Source of the DNA: an uncultured Steroidobacter sp.
GTDB taxonomy: Bacteria; Pseudomonadota; Gammaproteobacteria; Steroidobacterales; Steroidobacteraceae
Direction of reading: 5' to 3'
Assembly: GCA_937864115.1 (NCBI GenBank)
Contig: CALMII010000019.1
Coordinates: 124,001 to 188,000 of the forward strand
DNA length: 64,000 nucleotides
In this document: positions 46,301 to 53,510 of the stretch, piece by piece
Layout of the letters: each line of letters starts with the position of its first letter
How positions within the stretch are numbered: position 1 is the first letter of the stretch
Made by a program: the position numbers and the translations under genes
Notes under the pieces: model-generated
Seen by the model: the letters and a program-made list of their open reading frames with translations, nothing else
Database searches by the model: none
Told to the model about the DNA's origin: nothing

Positions 46301-49300
46301 GGAACGTCACCCTGGTGGATGACGATTCGATCGACCTGCGCGCGAGCACCGTGAGCGGCAACCTCAACGTCACCTCGCTCGCCGGCACCATCACGCAGTC
46401 CGGCGCACTGAACGTCACGGGCAGTTCGACGTTCACGGCGGCCGACGGACAGTCGATCCTGCTCACCAATGCGACCAACATCTTCGGCGGCGTGCGCCTC
46501 GCCAGCAGCGGTCAGCTCGACGATGTCTCGCTCGCCGCGGCCTCCGGCCTGGACCTGCAGGGACTCAATATCGCAGGCGATCTCGCCGTCGCCACCGGTG
46601 GTTCGCTGACGCAGTCGGGAACGCTGGTCGTTGCCGGCAACGCCGACTTCCGCACACTGAATTCCGGCAGCAGCATCGCGCTGAACGGCGCCAACCAGTT
46701 CGGCTCGGTGAACGCGAACGGCGCCGGCGGCGTGTCGATCACGCAGGGGACGGGCGATCTGAATCTGCGTCAGGTGACAGCGACTGGCGCGGCGCGCCTC
46801 GAAGCAACCGGCGGCTCCATCGTCGATGACATCGCCGATCCGGCCGCTGCGTCGGTAAGTGCAGCCAGCGTGGAGCTGGTGGCCTTGAACAACATCGGCA
46901 CCGTCACCGACCTGCTCACGCGCCAGGGCACTGCCATCGCCGTGAATACCAACGGCGGCGCGCTCGCAGCGCACGTCGGCAACGCCAGCGGCCACATCAA
47001 CCTGGCCCTGCCCGGCGGCAGTGCGCCGACCGCCGCTGCGGGTGCCATCAGCGCTGGCGGATCGGGACGGCTGCTGATCCAGTCCGCGGGCGATCTGTCG
47101 CTGAACGCTTTCAATGCCGCGATCACGGGATTCAGCGAGGTCGGCTTCAGCGCCGATGGCACGCTGAGCATGCCGGGTGCGCAGTCCGATCTGATCGCCG
47201 GTCCGCTCGCGACGCTCTATCTGCGCGGCGCGACCGACGTCGCCCGCGCGGATCGCACGTTCAATCTGGGTGCAGCGCATCTGATCTTCGACTCCGGCTC
47301 GCAGGGCGGCGATGTCACGCTCAACACGACGGCGGAACGGCTCGATGCCTCGGTGGGCGGCGGCGCCAGTCTGACGGTGCAGAACACCGGCGACCTGACG
47401 CTCGGCACGATCGGCGCGGGCAACAACGTCACGATCGGCGCCGCGAATATTCGCGACGATGGCGATGCCGGCGGCGTCACGCGCGTCACGGCAGGCGATG
47501 CGATCACGCTCAATGCCAGCGCCGGAATCGGCGAGGCCGAAGGTACAGGCGGCGGACGCATCGACACGGCATCGAACTCCGTTGCGCTGAACGCGAACGC
47601 TGGCTCCGTGTATCTGTCGCACGCGGGCGATCTGCAGGTGAGCGGCAACGCTGCTGCGGGTTCGATCGATGTCGCCGCGCCGACGGGCAGCATCACAGTC
47701 ACTTCCACGCTGCGTGCGAACGGACCGCTGACGCTGGTGGCCGGCACCGACGGCGCCGTCACGGGCAACATCACGTTGACAGGCTCTGTGCAGTCCACAG
47801 GCGCCGCGACGCTGACGGCCGCGAACGGCGGTACGATCGCGGACGCAAGCGATGCCGCAACTCACCTCACTGCGCAGACGGCGAATCTGACGGCGGCGAC
47901 CGTCGGCTCGCAGGCCAACGCACTGAACGTCGAAGTCGGCACGCTGAATGCAGCGGTCGGCAACGATCTGTACGTGAATGCGACGAACGCGATCCGGCTC
48001 GGCGTCATCACCGCGACGTCCGCATCGATCAGCGCGAGCGGCGCCATCGCCGACGATGGCGACAACGCCACGCGCATCGCCGCGCAGTCGCTGACGCTTG
48101 CCGGCACGACCGTCGGCGCGGCAGGCGCCGGCAACGAGATCGACACGGCCGTCGATCGGCTCTCGGCAGCCGCCTCCGCCGGCGGCATCTACGTCGGCGA
48201 ATCCGGCGACGTGCAACTGGCGACGCTCAGCGCGACCGGCAGCGGCAACGACATCGTCGTCACCGCGGCTGGCACGATCAGCGATGACGGCGACGATGCG
48301 ACCCGCATCAGCGGCGGCACGCTGACGCTGAACGCGACGTCGATCGGCGCGGCCGGCGCCGGCCTCGGCACGCAGGTCACTGCACTCAACGCCTCCGCTT
48401 CCAGCGGCGGCGTATTCGTCAACGAAGCGGACGATCTGCAGCTGAACACGATTTCCGGCACGGACGTGACGCTCACCGCGGGCGGCGCGCTGACCGATGA
48501 CGGCAACGATGCGACGCGCATCAGCGGTACCAACGTGAGCCTCACGGCCGCGCGTATCGGCACCGCCGACAACCGCATCGATACCGCAGCGGGATCGCTG
48601 AGCACCGTCGCGACGGCGGGCGGCGTATTCGTGGCCGAGCAGGACGATGTCGCGCTCACCGAAGTGCGCGCCTCCGGCACGGGCAACACCGTCGACCTCC
48701 GCACGGGCGGCAACGGCAGCATGACGGTGCAGACGCTCGTCACCCAGGGCGGCGCCGTCACGCTCACGTCCGGCGGCACCGGTTCGATCACCGTGACCGG
48801 CGCCATCGAGTCGAACAATGGCGTCGTCAACCTGATCTCCGGCAACGCGCTCGCGCTGCCCGGCCTCGATACCGGCACCGGCGCGGTGATATTGCGCACG
48901 GTCAACGATCTGAATGTCGGCACCATCACGGCCAGCTCGGTTTCGATCACCAGCGACACGGGCAATGTGTCGCTCGGTACGATCGACGCGACCGGCGGCA
49001 CGGTCACCGTCACGGCGAACAACGGCGCGATCACGGACGGCGACACCACCAGCCTCACGGCCCGCGATGCCACGCTCAGCGCGCGCGCCATCGGCGGACC
49101 AGACCAGGCGCTGAATCTCGCCATCGACAGTCTCACGGCGACCGCCTCGGCCGGCGGCATCCACATCAACGACATCGGCGGCCTCGCGCTGAACGCCATC
49201 AACGCGACTGGCGTCGTCAGCATCGTGACCACGGGAGCACTCACCCAGAACGCTGCCATCGTCAGCGGCGGTCACGATATCGAACTCTTCGCCGAGAGCA

Positions 49301-49956
49301 TCGCGATGCGGACGGGCGCCACGACACGCTCGGGCAACGGCGACATCTCCTACGTGGCCAACGGCGGTGCCATCTCGCTCGAATCGCTCGATGCGGGCAC
49401 CGGCCGCGCGCTGGTAATCGCCGCCGACAGCGTCTACAGCACGCTCGATCCGAACGCCGGCATCAACAACCTGAGCGGCTCGATGGTGGAGATCCGTGCC
49501 GGCGGACTCGGCGGCGGCAAGGGCGAGATCGGTACGCTCGATCATCCGATCAACATTGCGACCCCCGGCAGCTCCGGCCGCAGCGTGTACCTGATCGTGC
49601 CGGCGGTGAACGGCATCCAGATGACGACGCCGTTCATCAACTACACGGGCTCGTGGCTGCTGAAGGGTTACACCGGCTCGACCGGCGCGCTGCTGTTCGA
49701 TCTGTCCAGCACCTTCTCGCCCGAGACGATCCTGAGCGGCGACGAGACCCTCGTGCCGCTGCTGAACGGCCGCGTCGCCGTGAACAGCGACAGTCTCAGC
49801 GCCGCGAAGCAGGCGTTGTCGTCCGGCGTGATTGCGCGCATCAACGTCGACTGGGCCGCATTCGATCCGAACGTCAGCCTGTTCGGCACGCTGGATCCAT
49901 CGCTCAGGCTGCCGGCCGACCAGGTCGATGAGGAAGTGCCGGTTCCGCAGGACTGA
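40312..49956 (+). CDS. TpsA filamentous haemagglutinin-like exoprotein
   Basis: A 3214-aa secreted beta-helical protein. Signal peptide about residues 1-29 (ending STHA). The TPS secretion domain (about 30-290) shows NGTVTQGAATISTPAG, SVALNRILTQDPSQILGSL and NPNGIIFG (112-119). The rest is very Gly/Ala/Thr/Asn/Ser-rich and composed of imperfect repeats of about 65-70 residues (TVNSTGAITQSGALNVxG, GQDVTLxxxxNTFGG), followed from about 2230 by a different repeat region with DDGDDATRISGGTLTL-like units. The C-terminus (FDPNVSLFGTLDPSLRLPADQ) has no recognisable toxin or VENN pretoxin motif, so contact-dependent inhibition is not supported. Probably an adhesin or matrix/biofilm protein exported by the upstream TpsB. 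Confidence 0.93.
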   Translation: MNTNNFPRSRYLAAAVSAVLSLAAASTHAGPQNGTVTQGAATISTPAGNITQIDQTTSSVSIDWQSFDVAANEQVNFNQPTASSVALNRILTQDPSQILGSLNANGRVFLLNPNGIIFGASARVNVGSLVASSLDLTDADAAAGRYSFGTSAAQSGAIINHGALTAANGGSITLLGGSVLNTGLIVADYGTVNLGAGRAATLSFDGDGLMRFQIDAGLLTDSSGAQAAVDNTGQITADGGQVLLTAQQAGDVVARAVNNDGVIRAARVENVGGVIRLVGDGGTVVNSGTLEATASNGAGGEIAVLGENVSLTGTALVDVSGTHGGGTAYIGGGFAGADPALLNAQSTTVDAGAVIRADSMQSGDAGRVAVWSEGRTTFNGDILARAGGASGNGGFAEVSGRQNLRIGGHATLTSENGMAGSLLLDPGTINIVDGSDAASASDNEIGDEWIIAQLATPGTLTISTAVYGDGSPATLTVDSGAEITWGTASTLELIAGSSVSFEAGSIVRSTDGGSLTINSGAGVDFSGTLELDGNLSVTAGAAITQSAAIEVGGTTTISATNQAVTLDDPDNQLAGSIGIDAGTTVLANSLATQLSASSITGDFTLTSSGAITQTGALTTAANATFTAGNGESITLGEANAFGGTVTFGSTGTLADVTVRDTTAFDLQALNLSGDLNITADGISQSGAVSTGSLTLTSDGAVTLNANAETAGALTITAGTNINQTAGTITTNGATTLSAGQAIALTSAGNNFAGSVSITDAASAQLTDSNAIDLGASTVDGALTVNTLTGGFTQSGAISAGSLSLSAQDVTFSDNVTTGALTVTANGGIDQTAGTITATGNADFTAAGGSSISVAQATNRFDGTIDFNVAGGTLQNVFVADTTALQLQALNTAGNLTVNAESIAISGAVDVGGNASLTATANGISQTDVLTVDGTTTLSAAGQTITLTNTSNDFVGSVGITAANAQLADINAINLGTSNLTGTLEISAGGSLTQSGALNVGGDVTLDTGTGAITLDNVSNSFGSTIRVTAAGDTTLRNAAPTVLGTSMITGGLNVTSVGAITQTNALTVAGLTTIAASGQSVTLNGSNAFNGGIGVTAGSASITNSVATDLRASTTTGLLSVDSTGALTQSGNITAGSLTLASDSAVTLSADTTTTTGALTITAGTNINQTAGAIMAAGSTTLSTPGQTITLTSAGNDFTGSVSVTDAASAQLTDSNAIDLGASTVDGALTVNTLTGGFTQSGAISAGSLSLSAQDVTFSDNVTTGALTVTANGGIDQTAGTITVTGNADFTAANARSISVAQATNRFDGNVDFNAASGGTLLNVSVSDTTALQLQALNTAGNLTVNAESIAVSGAVNVGGNASLTATASGISQTDVLTVGGTTTLNAAGQTIQLTNTSNTFGNSIGITAATASLNNSVATTLGTSTIGNSLTVNSTGTVDQSGALNVTGNTSINASGQNVTLNAANTLTGNVSVAAANAELNNTTTTTLGVVAIGNDLTVNSTGAIGQAAAINVAGSSTFNAANQDVTLATAGNTLSGGITLTAANASLTNTGATILQSAALTGSLTVTSNSGAVTQVDALDVDGATTVVAAGQNVTLSNATNAFGGGVGVTGANVVINNAGSVDLRASTVGGNLTVTSSTGTISQSGSLNVTGSSTFSAAGGQSVLLDDTANAFGTGVLLQSSGTLNDVSLAAATTLNLQGLTIDGDLTVDATTVTQSGTLSVGGAATLTSDAGIALNALSANSLTVNVTAGAITQTGDLTIADTTTINAGGQDVTLLGTNNSFGGSIAITAATASLNNSVATTLGTSTIASDLTVNSTGAVDQSGVLNVTGSTNVNAFGQNVTLDAANTLTGSVAVIADNAELTNTTATTLGASTIGNDLTVNSTGAIGQIAAITVAGSSTFNAENQDVTLATTGNTLGGGITLTAANASLTNTVTTELQASRLTGNLTVNSTGAITQSGALNVAGVATLGAAGQDITLDDTANTFGNGVAVAGRNVTLVDDDSIDLRASTVSGNLNVTSLAGTITQSGALNVTGSSTFTAADGQSILLTNATNIFGGVRLASSGQLDDVSLAAASGLDLQGLNIAGDLAVATGGSLTQSGTLVVAGNADFRTLNSGSSIALNGANQFGSVNANGAGGVSITQGTGDLNLRQVTATGAARLEATGGSIVDDIADPAAASVSAASVELVALNNIGTVTDLLTRQGTAIAVNTNGGALAAHVGNASGHINLALPGGSAPTAAAGAISAGGSGRLLIQSAGDLSLNAFNAAITGFSEVGFSADGTLSMPGAQSDLIAGPLATLYLRGATDVARADRTFNLGAAHLIFDSGSQGGDVTLNTTAERLDASVGGGASLTVQNTGDLTLGTIGAGNNVTIGAANIRDDGDAGGVTRVTAGDAITLNASAGIGEAEGTGGGRIDTASNSVALNANAGSVYLSHAGDLQVSGNAAAGSIDVAAPTGSITVTSTLRANGPLTLVAGTDGAVTGNITLTGSVQSTGAATLTAANGGTIADASDAATHLTAQTANLTAATVGSQANALNVEVGTLNAAVGNDLYVNATNAIRLGVITATSASISASGAIADDGDNATRIAAQSLTLAGTTVGAAGAGNEIDTAVDRLSAAASAGGIYVGESGDVQLATLSATGSGNDIVVTAAGTISDDGDDATRISGGTLTLNATSIGAAGAGLGTQVTALNASASSGGVFVNEADDLQLNTISGTDVTLTAGGALTDDGNDATRISGTNVSLTAARIGTADNRIDTAAGSLSTVATAGGVFVAEQDDVALTEVRASGTGNTVDLRTGGNGSMTVQTLVTQGGAVTLTSGGTGSITVTGAIESNNGVVNLISGNALALPGLDTGTGAVILRTVNDLNVGTITASSVSITSDTGNVSLGTIDATGGTVTVTANNGAITDGDTTSLTARDATLSARAIGGPDQALNLAIDSLTATASAGGIHINDIGGLALNAINATGVVSIVTTGALTQNAAIVSGGHDIELFAESIAMRTGATTRSGNGDISYVANGGAISLESLDAGTGRALVIAADSVYSTLDPNAGINNLSGSMVEIRAGGLGGGKGEIGTLDHPINIATPGSSGRSVYLIVPAVNGIQMTTPFINYTGSWLLKGYTGSTGALLFDLSSTFSPETILSGDETLVPLLNGRVAVNSDSLSAAKQALSSGVIARINVDWAAFDPNVSLFGTLDPSLRLPADQVDEEVPVPQD
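42442..43110 (+). repeat. Internal TpsA long repeat, unit 1
   Basis: Roughly 670 bases almost repeated at 43780-44455 (offset 1338 rising to 1344 bases through small in-frame indels). Long stretches, such as the part encoding ASAQLTDSNAIDLGASTVDG, are base-for-base identical, which points to recent duplication or gene conversion. Confidence 0.8.
43780..44455 (+). repeat. Internal TpsA long repeat, unit 2
   Basis: Second copy of the long internal repeat; differs from unit 1 by scattered substitutions and in-frame indels near 44180-44280. Shorter repeats elsewhere in the gene include 44526-44590 against 45679-45745. Confidence 0.8.
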
Positions 49957-49957
49957 A

Positions 49958-50845
49958 ATGGAAGCCATCGCCGACACGCTGGCCCGACACGCCGTCGCCG
50001 TTCTCTGCACGATAACCGCGCTCGCGCTGCTCTCGACGTTCCTGCTGTGGCGCCTCGTCGAGCACTTCGGACCCCGCCTGTGGCAGCTGGCGCTGCAATG
50101 CTGGGACGCCTTGCGCGGCAGTGCGTTCCTGCAGCAGCTGCGCCACACGCCCGGACTCGGCCATCTGCTGACGCACACGCTGACGGCCACGCGTTATCTC
50201 GGCCTCTATGCCATCGCTGCGTTCGCGGTGGCGCTCGGATCGGTGGGCGCCTTCTTCGAACTGGCAGACGAGATCGGGCTCGACGAGTCGACGGGGCAGT
50301 TCGACGTCACGCTGAGCCGGTCACTGTCGACGCATCTCTCGCAACCGACGCTGCAGGCAATCACGCTGATCACGCACCTGGGCGACAAGCGCTTCCTGAT
50401 TCCGCTCGCGATTCTCGTGACGATCGTGCTGCTGCTGAAGCGCGAGCGCTTGCTGGCGGCTGCCTGGGCCGTGGCCACCGCTTCCGGCGCGTTGTTGAAC
50501 GTCGCGCTGAAGGCGTGGTTCGAGCGAACGCGCCCCGCTCACGAACATGGCGTGGTCGTGGCCGATGGCTGGAGTTTTCCGAGCGGCCATGCCTCCGGCG
50601 CGCTGCTCGTGTACGGCCTGCTTGCCTACCTGCTCATCCGCTTCACGCCGCGGGCCTGGCATCTGCCGATCGCCATCGTCGCGGTCGCGCTGATCGTCTT
50701 CGTCGGGTTCAGTCGCGTGCTGCTGCAGGTCCACTATCTCAGCGACGTCATCGCGGGCTATCTGTCGGCCGCGGCGTGGGCGCTGCTGTGCGTCGCCGGG
50801 CTGGAGGCGGTTCGCTGGCGCGGAAAGCAGTCGGCGGAATCCTGA
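49958..50845 (+). CDS. PAP2-family membrane phosphatase
   Basis: A 295-aa integral membrane protein with all three PAP2 catalytic motifs: K185-x6-R192-P193, PSGH (208-211) and S252-R253-x5-H259-x3-D263. About six membrane helices. A long N-terminal part (about residues 1-110) has two extra helices. PAP2 enzymes dephosphorylate lipid phosphates such as phosphatidate, undecaprenyl diphosphate or lipid A. Its ATG comes one base after the tpsA stop (TGAAATG), so it is translationally linked to the secretion operon, an unusual partner. Function in that context is unknown. Confidence 0.92.
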   Translation: MEAIADTLARHAVAVLCTITALALLSTFLLWRLVEHFGPRLWQLALQCWDALRGSAFLQQLRHTPGLGHLLTHTLTATRYLGLYAIAAFAVALGSVGAFFELADEIGLDESTGQFDVTLSRSLSTHLSQPTLQAITLITHLGDKRFLIPLAILVTIVLLLKRERLLAAAWAVATASGALLNVALKAWFERTRPAHEHGVVVADGWSFPSGHASGALLVYGLLAYLLIRFTPRAWHLPIAIVAVALIVFVGFSRVLLQVHYLSDVIAGYLSAAAWALLCVAGLEAVRWRGKQSAES

Positions 50846-50981
50846 CCTCTGCAAAGAAAGGTCGGGATTCCGGCTGCGGCGCTATGGCCGGCGTGCGCGG
50901 CCGGCTAGTCTTGGCGCATCCGACAACACCACAACGACGATGCGAAGCTTGATCGCATCCGTCGATCCAGGAGCCCGTTCG

Positions 50982-51593
50982 ATGCGCCCGACCGTTCCGA
51001 CCTGCGTTCTGTTCGTTGCCGTTGCGGGCCTGCTGGGCGCCTGCTCGCAGAAGACTCCATCGACCGCCGCACCGCCCGCCGTGGCGCCGGCAACGGCCGC
51101 GGTCAAGACGGTGGCCGGCGTCCAGGACATCATGACCTACCTGGTCGATCCCGCGGCCGACTTCCTGTGGGAATCGGTGAGCACCACGGAGACGGCCGCA
51201 GGCATCGAAGAAAAACAGCCGCGCACCGACGAGGAATGGCGCGAGGTCCACAAGCAGGCAATCCTGCTGACGGAAGGCGCGAACCTGCTGCTGATCGACC
51301 GCCACGTCGCCGGCGAAGGCCGCAGCCTGGAAGATCACGGTACGCCGGGCAATCTCACGGCGGCCGAATCGGAAGAAGCGATCCGCAAGGACAAGCAGAC
51401 CTTCGTCGCCTTTGCGCTCGCACTGCGCGATGTCGGCGAAGCGTTCGTCGCCGCCGCCGACAAGCGCGATCCCAAAGCCATCATCGATGCGGGCGACACG
51501 ATGGATCAGGTGTGCGAAGGCTGCCACCTGAAGTTCTGGTATCCGGGCCAGAAGATTCCGGCGTTTCCGGATCAGGCACCGGAAGACAGATGA
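50982..51593 (+). CDS. Lipoprotein with a C-terminal c-type haem motif
   Basis: A 203-aa protein. Lipoprotein signal with lipobox LGAC (AGLLGACSQK), an Ala/Pro linker, then a helical domain and one CxxCH motif (CEGCH) near the C-terminus, followed by LKFWYPG. The late position of the haem motif in a helical protein suggests a cytochrome c'-like four-helix bundle. Electron-transfer partner unknown. AGGAG at 50969-50973 supports the ATG at 50982; a longer start at 50940 would delay the signal peptide. Confidence 0.82.
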   Translation: MRPTVPTCVLFVAVAGLLGACSQKTPSTAAPPAVAPATAAVKTVAGVQDIMTYLVDPAADFLWESVSTTETAAGIEEKQPRTDEEWREVHKQAILLTEGANLLLIDRHVAGEGRSLEDHGTPGNLTAAESEEAIRKDKQTFVAFALALRDVGEAFVAAADKRDPKAIIDAGDTMDQVCEGCHLKFWYPGQKIPAFPDQAPEDR

Positions 51594-51601
51594 CGGGCGG
51601 C

Positions 51602-51647
51602 GTTCGTGGACGCGTGCTGCGGGTTGCGTCAGCACGCGTCCACGAAC
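51602..51647. terminator. Perfect 18-bp hairpin between convergent genes
   Basis: GTTCGTGGACGCGTGCTG (51602-51619) pairs with its exact complement at 51630-51647 across a 10-base loop. It lies between the stops of the cytochrome lipoprotein and the three-repeat lipoprotein and could terminate both. No T-tract follows on either strand, so it may instead stabilise 3' ends. Confidence 0.6.
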
Positions 51648-51660
51648 CCATTCGACCCGC

Positions 51661-53277
51661 TCAGTCCCGGACGATGCGCGGTGTCGCAGCGACGACGACG
51701 CCCGTAGGTGACAGGAACTGCAGTGTGTCGGCGCTGACGTTGAAGGCGCGTGCCTGATTCCCGCCGACCGAGAGTCCGGACGCCGGACCGGTGGTATCGA
51801 TGCCGAATTGCGTGCCGCTCAGTGCGCAGGTATTGCTGAAGTCGAGCGTGAAGCTGCCGGTCGCCGTCGAGCCCGACAACTGATAACAACCGTCTTCGAT
51901 GCCCGCCGCAGTAGCCGCAATCTGCACCGGCCAGCGCGTGTCGGCGCTGAAGACCCGCCCGCTCGCATCGAAGGTGGTGAAGAACTGGTTGACGCCCCAG
52001 CTTCCGACCAATGAGCCGGCGGTCGACGCCACCGCCGTCAGGGTCACCAGGATGTGATCGCCGCTGCCGTTGTTGTCGAGGAAGTCCGCGTCGAGCGTGC
52101 CGTTCGCATTCCTGACGATCGTGCCTTGCAGGCGCGCGTTGCCGTCGGCGACACCGCAGTCGCCGTTGGTGTCGAGCGCCGAGGTCACGAAGGCGAATGC
52201 CTTCGTCGTCGCGTTCCAGCGATAGACGCCGTATTCGAGACCGTTGCCGTTGTTGGCGCTGCAGTCGGGATCGTCCGAGTGAATCGCGAAGATGTAGGTG
52301 CCGTCGCGATAGAAGGTGATGAAGCCGCGCTCGGTCACGGGCTCGCCGTCCACCGAGGTGAGCTGGTAGGTACCGGACAATGGATCGAAGGTATTGCCGG
52401 TGCAGACCACGGACGTGGTGGTGGCGTTCGGCGCGGCCGGCACGACGAATCCCACGGCCCGGACGATCGTGCAGGTCTGTCCTGCCGGCTGTTCCTTGAT
52501 GTGCAGGCTGTAGACGACGGTGCCGCCCAGCGACGCGGTCGACGGGAAGGTGAAATTGGTGCTGCCGGAAGCCACCGCCAGATCGTTGCCGCCATTGAGC
52601 TGGAGAAGCAGGCCCGATCCGTTCAGTCCCGTCACTGAACCGCCGATGGTGAAGGCCGTGCAGTTCACGGCCACGTTGGTGACGTCGGCGCTGGCGAGGG
52701 TGCCGTTTGCCGCAGTGATGCCGCACACCTGCGTGGCCGGATGCATCGCGAAGGTCACGGCATACGCGGTTCCGGTGGCCAGTTCGGTCGGGAATGTGAA
52801 CGATCCCGGCGCGTTCACGGTCAGGTCGTTGGAGCCGTTGAGTCGCAGCACCACTTCGCCCGACAGTCCAGTAACCGTACCGCCGACCGTGAAGCCGCTG
52901 CCGGCGACGACATCCGTGCAGTCGATCGCCACGCTCGAGACATTGGCGCTCGCAACGTTGCCCGTGCCGCTGCTGACGGCGCAGGTCTGACCCGCGGGCT
53001 GCGTGAGCACGGTGACGGCATACGCCGCTCCGCTCGCGAGCCGTGCCGGAAACGCAAAGGCACCGGAGGCACTCACGGTGAGATTGTTGGCGCCGTTGAG
53101 CTGCAGCACGGCGCTGCCCGAGAGTCCGGAAGCCGTGCCGCCGATCGAATAGTCGGAGGCTGGCGCGGGCGTGCCGCCGCCGCCGTCGTCGTCGTCGTCG
53201 TCTCCGCCACCGCAAGCGCCCAACGCCAGGAACGTCGCTGCCAGCGCGACGTTCCGCATCCAGTCGATTCGCATCAT
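51661..53277 (-). CDS. Three-repeat surface lipoprotein
   Basis: A 538-aa protein with lipobox LGAC (TFLALGACGGG), then a striking Gly/Asp spacer (GGGDDDDDDGGGG). Three repeats of about 85 residues follow (about 43-120, 128-206, 208-290). Each reads roughly GGTVTGLSGxVVLQLNGxNDLTV, then FTFPxxLxxGxxYxVT, then a Q-x-C and a C-terminal V-x-C, giving two cysteines per repeat. The C-terminal half (about 295-538) is a different beta-rich domain with SGTYQLTSVDGEPVTERGFITF and further cysteines. Anchored to a membrane, probably exposed. Function unknown. Confidence 0.85.
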   Translation of the reverse strand: MMRIDWMRNVALAATFLALGACGGGDDDDDDGGGGTPAPASDYSIGGTASGLSGSAVLQLNGANNLTVSASGAFAFPARLASGAAYAVTVLTQPAGQTCAVSSGTGNVASANVSSVAIDCTDVVAGSGFTVGGTVTGLSGEVVLRLNGSNDLTVNAPGSFTFPTELATGTAYAVTFAMHPATQVCGITAANGTLASADVTNVAVNCTAFTIGGSVTGLNGSGLLLQLNGGNDLAVASGSTNFTFPSTASLGGTVVYSLHIKEQPAGQTCTIVRAVGFVVPAAPNATTTSVVCTGNTFDPLSGTYQLTSVDGEPVTERGFITFYRDGTYIFAIHSDDPDCSANNGNGLEYGVYRWNATTKAFAFVTSALDTNGDCGVADGNARLQGTIVRNANGTLDADFLDNNGSGDHILVTLTAVASTAGSLVGSWGVNQFFTTFDASGRVFSADTRWPVQIAATAAGIEDGCYQLSGSTATGSFTLDFSNTCALSGTQFGIDTTGPASGLSVGGNQARAFNVSADTLQFLSPTGVVVAATPRIVRD

Positions 53278-53427
53278 GGTTCACCCGTCTGTTGTTGGTT
53301 GTGACGGGAGCGGCTGCGACGAATGCTGCGTCGTTGCGCGCGTGCGCGATCCGCCCCTCCATGCGCTTCTGTCGTGAAGGGTCGGGGAATCCCACCTGCG
53401 GGAGGGAAAGATCGGAGGTCGGGCCAG

Positions 53428-53485
53428 CCTGTGGGGCCGGCTTCAGCCGGCCTTCTGAGAAGTCAGACTGAAGCCTGACCTACAG
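53428..53485. repeat. Two-palindrome intergenic element, copy 7
   Basis: CCTGTGGGGCCGGCTTCAGC opens the unit; the second palindrome has one mismatch (GTCAGACTGAAGCCTGAC) before CTACAG. It lies 25 bases from the stop of the AGCS gene, between it and the start side of the three-repeat lipoprotein. Confidence 0.92.
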
Positions 53486-53510
53486 AAAGAATGAAAGAAA
53501 CAGACTGAGG

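Noticed and set aside
42400..46500. Repeats in tpsA as a CRISPR array
   Set aside because: Repeats are coding, imperfect and about 200 or more bases long with in-frame changes; no cas genes are present.
48900..49956. A contact-dependent inhibition toxin (CdiA-type) end on TpsA
   Set aside because: No VENN-like pretoxin motif, no switch to a non-repetitive cytotoxic C-terminus, and no small immunity gene behind it; the next gene is a PAP2 phosphatase.
43720..50190. A 2156-codon open frame on the minus strand opposite the second half of tpsA
   Set aside because: It lies antisense to a clear repetitive TpsA gene. The tandem repeats keep the antisense frame open; its product has no recognisable domain, and its low-complexity Gly/Arg/Ala composition is typical of a shadow frame.
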